From Gammaproteobacteria bacterium (GTDB lineage Bacteria; Pseudomonadota; Gammaproteobacteria; SZUA-152), in assembly GCA_024762755.1 (NCBI GenBank), contig JANTGX010000150.1, positions 1 to 5,807 on the forward strand: DNA of 5,807 bases, written 5' to 3'. A program made the position numbers and the translations under genes. This document shows positions 1-5,807 of this stretch, in pieces. Each line of letters starts with the position of its first letter. Position 1 is the first letter of the stretch. Below the pieces are notes generated by a model. It worked only from the letters and a program-made list of their open reading frames with translations. It was not told the DNA's origin and did no database searches.

Positions 1-250
1 TCCGCAGCCGGTCCCGGCAGTCGAGGATCCGGCACTGGCCGGCATGGCGGCAGCGCAGCTCGATGTCGCGGATCTCATCGTCCTGTACGTCCAGCAGGCA
101 GACCAGGGCGATCTCTTCGCGTTCGCGCTCGCTTGCCGCCTGGGCCAGCAGGCCGACGGTGTCGCAGCCGTCGACGAAGCGCCGTTTGGCGTAGTGGGCG
201 ATGTGCTCGAAATCGTAGTTGCCGAGGCAGTCGGGTCTTTCGTGGCGCAT
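1..250 (-). CDS. Small cysteine-rich hypothetical protein, 5' part only
   Basis: The reverse strand is open from an ATG at 250-248 to the left edge, giving 83 residues with no stop, so the C-terminus is missing. I do not recognise a named family. The N-terminal half is charged and probably helical (NYDFEHIAHYAKRRF, then a run of alternating Glu and Arg at residues 41-46, SEREREE). The visible C-terminal part has a C-x5-C-x4-C cluster (C67, C73, C78) with His69 beside it, and further cysteines at 8, 29 and 51. Such a cluster could bind a metal or an iron-sulfur centre, but this is inference. The reading frame looks genuine: the protein is not a low-complexity shadow, and its codons favour G/C at third positions (CTG, GCC, ATC, GAC) as the neighbouring genes do. 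A weak purine-rich ribosome site (GAGAGA) lies about 6 nt upstream. It is transcribed divergently from dapF. Confidence 0.72.
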   Translation of the reverse strand, partial: MRHERPDCLGNYDFEHIAHYAKRRFVDGCDTVGLLAQAASEREREEIALVCLLDVQDDEIRDIELRCRHAGQCRILDCRDRLR

Positions 251-361
251 GGCCGGTCTCTCGTGGGTGGGCGTGCGGCTTGTGTGGCACGGTTTTCGTA
301 GTTTCCACCCCCAAGCTGTACCCAGCTTGAATAGCCGGGCGCAGTTTGCAACCATCGCGGC
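251..361. other. Divergent intergenic region between the small minus-strand gene and dapF
   Basis: This 111-bp stretch must carry the start signals for two genes pointing away from each other, unless dapF is served from elsewhere. I could not find a convincing -35/-10 pair for either direction. The most visible structure is the perfect inverted repeat at 312-329. No Shine-Dalgarno sequence stands out before the dapF ATG; the 20 bases upstream lack an AGGAG-like run. In Escherichia and Pseudomonas the gene before dapF encodes a small lipoprotein or LysA on the same strand; neither is present here. Confidence 0.5.
312..329. repeat. Perfect inverted repeat, 7-bp arms and 4-nt loop
   Basis: CAAGCTG at 312-318 and CAGCTTG at 323-329 are exact reverse complements around TACC. 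The repeat sits 33 bp before the dapF start and 62 bp before the start of the minus-strand gene. It is not followed by a T-run in either direction, so it is unlikely to be an intrinsic terminator. It could be a protein-binding operator or an mRNA leader hairpin; the sequence does not decide between these. Confidence 0.4.
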
Positions 362-1192
362 ATGAAATTGAGATTCACCAAGATGCACGGCCTGGGCAAC
401 GACTTCGTGGTCATCGATGCCGTGCGCCAGGCCGTCGACCTCGGTCCGCAGCAGGTGCGCTTCCTGGCCGACCGTCACCGCGGCATCGGTTGTGACCAGT
501 TGCTGCTGGTGGAGCCGCCGCGCATCGCCGAGGCCGATTTCCGCTATCGCATCTTCAACGCCGATGGCGGCGAGGTGGAGCAGTGCGGCAACGGCGCCCG
601 CTGTTTTGCCCGTTTCGTCGTCGAGCAGGGCCTCACCGACAGGCGCGAGATCACCGTAGAGACCGCCGCCGGCCTCATCCACCCGCGCCTCGAGGCCGAC
701 GGCCAGGTGACCGTCGAGATGGGTGTGCCGCGTCTGGCGCCGGCCGAGATCCCCTTCCAGGCCGAGGCCCAGGCCCTGCGCTATCCCCTCTCGCTGGAGG
801 ATGGTGAGGTGGAGATCGGCGCCGTCTCCATGGGCAACCCCCACGCCGTCATCGAGGTGGAGGACGTGGCGACCGCCGCGGTGGCCGAGTGGGGTCCGCA
901 GGTGTCGGGCCATCCGCGCTTTCCGCAGCGCTGCAACGTGGGCTTCATGCAGGTCGTCTCGCCGCAGCAGTTGCGCCTGCGGGTCTACGAGCGCGGCGCC
1001 GGCGAGACCCAGGCCTGCGGCACCGGCGCCTGTGCCGCGGCGGTGGTGGCGCGTCTCTGGGGGCGCTGCGAGGAGCGGGTGGCGGTGGACCTGCCGGGCG
1101 GACGGCTATACATTCGTTGGGCCGGCGAGGGTTCGCCGGTGTACATGACCGGCCCCGCCACAACCGTATTCGAGGGCAGTATCGAGGTATGA
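362..1192 (+). CDS. dapF: Diaminopimelate epimerase DapF
   Basis: This cytoplasmic enzyme interconverts LL- and meso-diaminopimelate, the last step before LysA in lysine synthesis and the source of the peptidoglycan cross-linking residue. It is PLP-independent and uses two cysteines as acid and base. Both are visible: C75 in the signature around QCGNGARC (residues 74-81) and C219 in ETQACGTGACA (215-225). The conserved substrate-binding parts are also present: MHGLGNDF (8-15), NADGG (66-70), MGNPHAV (157-163) and YERGAGET (209-216). At 276 aa it matches the usual length of about 274. The ATG fits because MKLRFTKMHGLGNDF aligns with the normal family N-terminus with only about two extra residues. 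No clear ribosome-binding site precedes it. Its TGA overlaps the next gene's ATG (ATGA), suggesting translational coupling. The family assignment is very secure. Confidence 0.98.
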   Translation: MKLRFTKMHGLGNDFVVIDAVRQAVDLGPQQVRFLADRHRGIGCDQLLLVEPPRIAEADFRYRIFNADGGEVEQCGNGARCFARFVVEQGLTDRREITVETAAGLIHPRLEADGQVTVEMGVPRLAPAEIPFQAEAQALRYPLSLEDGEVEIGAVSMGNPHAVIEVEDVATAAVAEWGPQVSGHPRFPQRCNVGFMQVVSPQQLRLRVYERGAGETQACGTGACAAAVVARLWGRCEERVAVDLPGGRLYIRWAGEGSPVYMTGPATTVFEGSIEV

Positions 1193-1875
1193 ACGAGACC
1201 CTGAGCATCGACGAAGAACAGGTGGCGGAGTATCTCCGCCGACACCCGAATTTTTTCCAGGACAATCTCTGGCTGCTGCCCGAGCTGAACCTGCCCCACG
1301 CGGCAGGGGGCGCCGTCTCCCTCATCGAGCGGCAGGTGGCCCTGCTGCGCCAGCAGAGCGAGAGCCAGCGCGCGCAACTCGAGGACCTGCTCGGCATCGC
1401 CCGGGAAAACGACCGGCTCAACGAACAATTGCACCAACTCACCCTGCAGCTGATGGCCTGCGAGGGTCTGGCGCCGCTGATGGCACGGGTGGAGGAGGGC
1501 ATGCAGAGCGACTACGACGCCGAGCATGTCGCCCTGCACCTGCTGCCCCCGCCGCGCGACGCCGCACTGGCGGACGACCCCGCCTTCGCCGCCGGAGCGG
1601 AGGCGCTGCAGGCGGCCTTTGGCCCGCTGCTCGACAGCGGGCGTCCTTTCTGCGGCCGGCTGCAGGCGCCGCAATCGGCCCTGCTGTTCGGCGAGGAGGT
1701 CCTGGTGGACGGCTCGGCCGTGGTGCTGCCGCTGCGTTGCGGCGGCCCGCTGGGCCTGCTGGCCGTGGGCAGCGACGACGCCCAGCGCTTCAGCCCCGGC
1801 GGCGACACCACCTTCCTCGTGCGCATGGGTGAAATCATCGCCTGCGCCCTGCAGCGCCAACTGCAGCCGGCCTGA
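1189..1875 (+). CDS. DUF484 family protein (GAF-like, YigA type)
   Basis: This 228-aa protein belongs to the family found between dapF and xerC in many gammaproteobacteria (yigA in E. coli). Its molecular function is not established. The N-terminal motif typical of the family is clear: VAEYLRRHPNFF (residues 12-23) followed by LWLLPELNLPHAAGGAVSLIERQV (roughly 27-50). Residues 45-90 are heptad-like and rich in Leu, Gln and Glu, consistent with a coiled coil. The remainder (about 95-225) reads as a GAF-like alpha/beta domain, with strands such as HVALHLL (113-119) and AVVLPLRCGGPLGLLAVGS (177-195). It has no signal peptide or membrane segment. The start is the ATG inside the ATGA overlap with dapF, preceded by GAGGG about 13 nt upstream. 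The close packing with dapF and xerC supports co-transcription. Naming the family is secure; assigning a role is not possible here. Confidence 0.93.
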   Translation: MNETLSIDEEQVAEYLRRHPNFFQDNLWLLPELNLPHAAGGAVSLIERQVALLRQQSESQRAQLEDLLGIARENDRLNEQLHQLTLQLMACEGLAPLMARVEEGMQSDYDAEHVALHLLPPPRDAALADDPAFAAGAEALQAAFGPLLDSGRPFCGRLQAPQSALLFGEEVLVDGSAVVLPLRCGGPLGLLAVGSDDAQRFSPGGDTTFLVRMGEIIACALQRQLQPA

Positions 1876-1879
1876 GGCC

Positions 1880-2788
1880 GTGGACCCCGCCGCCCGGGAC
1901 TGGCAGGAACGCTTTCTCGACCACCTGCTGCGTCAACGTCACTACTCCCCACGCACCCTCGACGGCTACCGCCGCGACCTCGCGGCCCTGGCCGACTTTT
2001 GCGACCGGCAGGGGGTGCGCGACTGGCCGGCGCTGGACGACGAGCACCTGCGCCGCTTCGCCGCCGAGCGCCACCGGCAGGGCTTGTCCGGGCGCAGCGT
2101 GGCACGGCAGTTGTCCGCCACACGCAGCTTCTTCCGTTTTCTCGCCCGCGAGGGCCGGGTGAGTCACAACCCGGTGGCCGACGTCCGCGCCCCGCGCGCG
2201 CCCCGCCGCCTGCCCGAACCCCTCGATGTGGATCAGATGTCGCGCCTGCTGGCGATGCCGGACGACGACCCCCTCGACTGCCGCGACCGCGCCATGATGG
2301 AGCTGGTCTATTCCTCCGGCCTGCGCCTGGCCGAGCTGGTGTCACTGGAACTGGGTCAGGTGGACCTCGCCGCCGGCAGCCTGCGTGTCACCGGCAAGGG
2401 CAACAAACAGCGCGAGGTGCCGGTGGGGCGGCTGGCGCGCGAGGCCCTGCAGCGCTGGCAGGCGGTGCGTGGCCGGCTGGCCGCGCCGGGGGAGGGCGCC
2501 CTGTTCGTCAGCCGGCGTGGCGGCCGCCTCACGCCACGCGCGGTGCAGGACCGCCTGGCCCACTGGGGCCGCCGCCAGGGCATCGATGCCCGCGTGCACC
2601 CGCACAAGCTACGCCACGCCTTCGCCAGCCATCTGCTGGAGTCGAGTGGCGACCTGCGCGCGGTACAGGAATTGCTCGGCCATGCCGATATCAGTACCAC
2701 CCAGGTGTACACCCACCTCGATTTCCAGCATCTGGCCCAGGTCTACGACCAGGCCCACCCGCGGGCGCGCAAGAAGCCGAAACGCTGA
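1880..2788 (+). CDS. xerC: Tyrosine recombinase XerC
   Basis: XerC acts with XerD at the dif site, under FtsK control, to resolve chromosome dimers before division. The protein is 302 aa with the GTG at 1880 (E. coli XerC is 298). Residues 5-90 form the N-terminal SAM-like core-binding domain (WQERFLDHLLRQRHYSPRTL, then SARQLSATRSFFRFL-like helices). Residues about 113-295 form the catalytic domain, with the full set R149 (SSGLRLAEL), K173 (TGKGNK), H242 and R245 (HKLRHAFA), H268 (LLGHADIST) and the nucleophile Y277 (TQVYTHLD). The start is a GTG four nt after the DUF484 stop. The only SD-like bases (TGAGG, 1873-1877) lie just 2 nt from it, so translation may depend on ribosomes ending the upstream gene. 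No in-frame ATG lies near this position; an upstream GTG would force a roughly 50-nt overlap. XerD or a phage integrase is less likely because the gene sits in the dapF-DUF484-xerC order. Confidence 0.95.
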   Translation: MDPAARDWQERFLDHLLRQRHYSPRTLDGYRRDLAALADFCDRQGVRDWPALDDEHLRRFAAERHRQGLSGRSVARQLSATRSFFRFLAREGRVSHNPVADVRAPRAPRRLPEPLDVDQMSRLLAMPDDDPLDCRDRAMMELVYSSGLRLAELVSLELGQVDLAAGSLRVTGKGNKQREVPVGRLAREALQRWQAVRGRLAAPGEGALFVSRRGGRLTPRAVQDRLAHWGRRQGIDARVHPHKLRHAFASHLLESSGDLRAVQELLGHADISTTQVYTHLDFQHLAQVYDQAHPRARKKPKR

Positions 2789-2789
2789 G

Positions 2790-2821
2790 GCGTGCCCGCG
2801 GGTCACGCGAGCAAGGCACGC
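2790..2821 (+). promoter_or_regulatory. Bulged stem-loop covering the leader of the HD-GYP gene
   Basis: GCGTGCC (2790-2796) pairs exactly with GGCACGC (2815-2821). Inside it, CGCG (2797-2800) stacks directly on the outer stem and pairs with CGCG (2806-2809) around GGTCA, leaving a 5-nt bulge (2810-2814). The structure begins just after the xerC stop and ends 7 nt before the HD-GYP ATG. It includes AAGG (2813-2816), the only SD-like bases for that gene. There is no T-run after it, so it is not a standard terminator. A role in translation control or mRNA processing is inference. Confidence 0.4.
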
Positions 2822-2828
2822 ACAGCGC

Positions 2829-4268
2829 ATGAAAAAGCCCAGCATCAAGACCCTCACGGTCAGAAACCTCGTCAGCTTCCTGCTGGGCTTGGCGGCGGTA
2901 CTCCTGTTGCTCACGGCGGTGAACTTCCGCTACGTCTCGACGCGCACCGTGGAGGACCACGCCCTGGCCCTGGCCGAGCTGGTGAAGGCGGGGCTCACTG
3001 CGCACATGAAGGCCGGCATCATGGACCGCCGCGACTACTATCTGGCGGAGATCCGCGAGCTGCACCGGGTGGACCGGCTGCAGGTGATCCGCAACCAACC
3101 GGTGATCGCCCAGTTCGGCCCCGGGCGGGCCGACGAGCGGGCCACCGACGGGCTCAGCCGCGCGGCCCTGGCCAGCGGCGAGGCGCGCTTCCAGTTCGAC
3201 GAATTCACCGCCCGGCCGACCATCCGCGCGGTGATCCCCTACATCGCCTCCAGCGAGGGCGGGCTCAACTGCCTTGGTTGCCACCACGTGGCGGAGGGCA
3301 CGGTACTGGGCGCGGTGGACGTGCGCCTCGACGTCACCGCCTACCGCAATCAGTCTTTGGGGGTGTTGCTGGGTCTGCTGCTCATCTCCGCCCTGTTCCT
3401 CGCCCTGATCCTGCTCAACACCTCGCGCACCATTCAGCGCTACGTGCAGCGACCGCTGGAGGCCCTGGTGGAGAACGCCCGCACCGCCTACCGGCAGCAG
3501 GAGCCGGTGCACACGGAGCAGTTCGACACGCAGGAGTTCACCCGCGTGGCCAATGAGATCAACCTCTTCAACAACGAGATCATCGCCCACCAGGACCTGC
3601 TGCGGGCAAAGAACCTCGAGTTGCACGCCCTCAACGACGAGATCGAGAGCACCCTGCGCGAGACCGTCTACACCATGGGCGTGATCGAGGAGCAGCGCTC
3701 GCAGGAGACCCACAACCACACCCGCCGGGTGACCCACTTCAGCCGCCTGCTGGCCAGTCTGGCCGGCCTGCCGGCGCACGAGGTCGATCTGCTGAGCGCC
3801 GCCGCGCCGCTGCACGACATCGGCAAGCTGGGCATCCCCGACGAGGTGCTGCTCAAGCCCGGCGACTTCACCGAGACGGAGCGCGAGATCATGCAGAATC
3901 ACGCCCGCATCGGCTACACCATGCTGCGCCATTCGCAGCGCGACATCCTGCAGGCGGCGGCCATCGTCGCCCTGCAGCACCACGAGAAATGGGACGGCAC
4001 GGGCTATCCGCAGGGCCTGGCCGGGGAGGCCATCCACCCCTTCGGCCGCATCGTCGCCCTGGCCGATGTGTTCGACGCCCTGATCTCGCCACGGGTCTAC
4101 AAGCAGGCCTGGTCGCTGGCCGAGGTGCAGGCCTGGATGCAGGAGCAGCGCGGCCGACACTTCGAGCCGCGGCTGGTGGACCTGTTCCTCGCCCATCTCG
4201 ACGAGTTCCTCCTCATCCTCCAGCGCTACCCCGTCGAGGGCGCCGCCCAGGCCGCCGATATGGTGTAG
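2829..4268 (+). CDS. Membrane HD-GYP cyclic di-GMP phosphodiesterase with periplasmic c-type heme motif
   Basis: This 479-aa protein is predicted to sense a signal outside the inner membrane and hydrolyse cyclic di-GMP inside. Residues 1-10 are basic, TM1 is about 13-33, and the periplasmic domain is about 34-175. TM2 is about 177-197, followed by a HAMP-like linker (about 198-255) and a helical coiled-coil stretch to 290. The periplasmic part resembles the DUF3365-type sensor region: LTAHMKAGIMDRRDY (56-70), then NCLGCHHVAEGTVLGAV (147-163), where C148-x-x-C151-H152 is a covalent heme c attachment motif. The HD-GYP domain (about 280-460) keeps E293, H297, the HD pair H329/D330 in HDIGKLGIPD, H358, H384/H385, GYP at 392-394 and D413 in ADVFDAL, which match the metal ligands and signature of active members. 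The ATG is the only plausible start. A 40-nt gap separates it from xerC and a 34-nt gap from hslV. Heme binding and PDE activity are inferred from motifs. Confidence 0.9.
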   Translation: MKKPSIKTLTVRNLVSFLLGLAAVLLLLTAVNFRYVSTRTVEDHALALAELVKAGLTAHMKAGIMDRRDYYLAEIRELHRVDRLQVIRNQPVIAQFGPGRADERATDGLSRAALASGEARFQFDEFTARPTIRAVIPYIASSEGGLNCLGCHHVAEGTVLGAVDVRLDVTAYRNQSLGVLLGLLLISALFLALILLNTSRTIQRYVQRPLEALVENARTAYRQQEPVHTEQFDTQEFTRVANEINLFNNEIIAHQDLLRAKNLELHALNDEIESTLRETVYTMGVIEEQRSQETHNHTRRVTHFSRLLASLAGLPAHEVDLLSAAAPLHDIGKLGIPDEVLLKPGDFTETEREIMQNHARIGYTMLRHSQRDILQAAAIVALQHHEKWDGTGYPQGLAGEAIHPFGRIVALADVFDALISPRVYKQAWSLAEVQAWMQEQRGRHFEPRLVDLFLAHLDEFLLILQRYPVEGAAQAADMV

Positions 4269-4276
4269 AATTTCCG

Positions 4277-4291
4277 CTCTGTTACGCAGAG
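4277..4291 (+). promoter_or_regulatory. Small hairpin before the hslV ribosome-binding site
   Basis: CTCTG (4277-4281) and CAGAG (4287-4291) are perfect complements around TTACG, in the 34-nt gap between the HD-GYP stop and hslV. The 3' arm directly abuts AGGAG (4292-4296). A leader stem-loop has also been reported for E. coli hslVU mRNA, but whether this short one is equivalent is inference. A 5-bp stem can arise by chance. Confidence 0.3.
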
Positions 4292-4296
4292 AGGAG
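4292..4296 (+). promoter_or_regulatory. Ribosome-binding site that fixes the hslV TTG start
   Basis: AGGAG lies 6 nt before the TTG at 4303-4305, an ideal spacing. It is the strongest Shine-Dalgarno sequence in the window and decides the choice of the rare TTG start, since the first in-frame ATG is codon 33, inside the protease fold. Confidence 0.8.
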
Positions 4297-4302
4297 CGCG
4301 TC

Positions 4303-4848
4303 TTGGAGCAATTTCACGGTACCACCATTCTCTCCGTGCGCCGCAATGGCCGCGTGGTGATCGGCGGCGACGGCCAGGTGACCCTGGGCAGCGCGGTCAT
4401 GAAGGGCAATGCGCGCAAGGTGCGCCGGCTCTACCACGGCAAGGTGCTGGCGGGCTTCGCCGGCGGTACCGCCGATGCCTTCACCCTGTTCGAGCGCTTC
4501 GAGGGCAAGCTGGAGAAGCACCAGGGCCACCTCACCCGCGCCGCCGTGGAGCTGGCCAAGGACTGGCGCACCGACCGCATGCTGCGCCGCCTCGAGGCCC
4601 TGCTCTCGGTGGCCGACACCGAGGCCTCGCTGGTGATCTCCGGCAACGGCGACGTCATCGAGCCGGAGCACGATCTCATCGCCATCGGCTCCGGCGGCAG
4701 CTTCGCCGAGTCCGCCGGCCGCGCGCTGATGGAGAACACCGAGCTGGACGCGCGCAGCATCTGCGAGAAGGCGCTCAAGATCGCCTCCGACATCTGCATC
4801 TACACCAACGACCGCTTCACCCTCGAGGAATTGGGCGGCGACGACTGA
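4303..4848 (+). CDS. hslV: ATP-dependent protease subunit HslV (ClpQ)
   Basis: HslV is the threonine peptidase of the HslUV complex, a proteasome-like double hexamer that degrades misfolded and regulatory proteins fed to it by HslU in the cytoplasm. The 181-aa product begins MEQFHGTTILSVRR. The catalytic N-terminal threonine is T7, so a six-residue propeptide must be removed between G6 and T7; the mature chain of 175 residues matches the E. coli enzyme. Other family landmarks are GGDGQVTLG (21-29), the active-site lysine K39 in KGNARKVR, GFAGGTADAF (51-60) and the GSGG stretch at 129-132, whose S130 fits the conserved catalytic-site serine. The start is TTG at 4303, supported by AGGAG 6 nt upstream. 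The hexapeptide before TT also occurs in betaproteobacterial HslV, so it is a known variant and not an error. hslU follows after 78 nt. Confidence 0.97.
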   Translation: MEQFHGTTILSVRRNGRVVIGGDGQVTLGSAVMKGNARKVRRLYHGKVLAGFAGGTADAFTLFERFEGKLEKHQGHLTRAAVELAKDWRTDRMLRRLEALLSVADTEASLVISGNGDVIEPEHDLIAIGSGGSFAESAGRALMENTELDARSICEKALKIASDICIYTNDRFTLEELGGDD

Positions 4849-4926
4849 GCGCCCCTCTCCTCCGGGGGATGGCATGACCCCACCCAGACCGCATACTTCG
4901 CCAGAGCGAAAGAGTTCGAGAGCCCC
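4849..4926 (+). other. hslV-hslU spacer with short inverted repeats
   Basis: This spacer is 78 nt, longer than the few-base gap seen in E. coli hslVU. It contains TTCGC (4897-4901) and GCGAA (4906-4910) around CAGA, a 5-bp hairpin with a tetraloop. It also holds C- and G-runs (CCCC at 4852-4855, GGGGG at 4864-4868, CCCC at 4878-4881) that could form alternative short stems. No T-run follows, so I see no terminator. A weak purine stretch (GAGAG, 4918-4922) serves as the probable ribosome site for hslU. Confidence 0.35.

Positions 4927-5807
<881 letters not shown>

Noticed and set aside
44..301. 85-aa plus-strand frame opposite the small minus-strand gene
   Set aside because: The minus-strand reading gives a better-balanced protein with a cysteine cluster and GC-ending codons. 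The plus-strand reading is Ala/Val-rich with no family features.
1526..1879. N-terminal extension of xerC upstream of 1880
   Set aside because: The extension lies inside the DUF484 gene in another frame and is rich in Arg, Cys, Ser and Pro. XerC homology and length begin just after the GTG at 1880.
2790..2821. Intrinsic terminator after xerC
   Set aside because: The hairpin is GC-rich but is followed by ACAGCGCATG rather than a T-run, so it does not fit rho-independent termination.
2691..4196. Long open frame (501 codons) antisense to the HD-GYP gene
   Set aside because: It is a mirror frame of a GC-rich gene. Its translation is dominated by repeated Gly, Val, Leu, His and Gln with no recognisable domain, while the plus strand encodes a clear multi-domain protein.
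4232..4271. Possible heat-shock (sigma-32) promoter or TAGAAT -10 box before hslV
   Set aside because: TAGAAT at 4266-4271 has no matching -35 element, and the best sigma-32-like match (GTCGAGG and CCGATAT) is poor and lies within the coding end of the HD-GYP gene. hslVU is a heat-shock operon in E. coli, but I cannot support a site here.

Overview
The window is GC-rich chromosomal DNA of bacterial housekeeping type. The gene order dapF - DUF484 - xerC and the close sequence match of HslV/HslU and DapF to enterobacterial family members point to a gammaproteobacterium, probably a GC-rich environmental lineage such as a Chromatiales/Ectothiorhodospiraceae-like organism. The lineage call is inference from gene order and composition; no species can be named from the sequence alone. 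I see no mobile element, tRNA, rRNA, CRISPR array or phage gene.

Layout. Positions 250 to 1 (minus strand) hold the 5' part of a small cysteine-rich conserved-hypothetical-type gene that runs off the left edge. A 111-bp divergent intergenic region (251-361) contains a perfect 7-bp inverted repeat. From 362 all genes are on the plus strand: dapF (362-1192), a DUF484 protein (1189-1875, ATGA overlap with dapF), xerC (1880-2788, GTG start, 4-nt gap), a membrane HD-GYP protein (2829-4268), hslV (4303-4848, TTG start) and the first 293 codons of hslU (4927 to the right edge). All plus-strand gaps are 78 nt or less and none shows a GC-hairpin-plus-T-run terminator, so transcription could run through the whole series, although internal promoters cannot be excluded.

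Functions. DapF makes meso-diaminopimelate for peptidoglycan and lysine. XerC is the tyrosine recombinase that resolves chromosome dimers with XerD. HslV and HslU form the ATP-dependent HslUV protease. These are unrelated housekeeping jobs that are often neighbours in gammaproteobacteria. The unusual member is the 479-aa HD-GYP protein between xerC and hslV. It has two membrane segments around a periplasmic sensor domain with a c-type heme attachment motif (CLGCH), followed by a cytoplasmic HD-GYP domain that keeps the known metal-binding and GYP motifs. It reads as a heme-based sensor that degrades cyclic di-GMP, and it is the best candidate here for something little described. Potential RNA hairpins lie directly before the HD-GYP gene and before hslV, and a weaker one lies before hslU.
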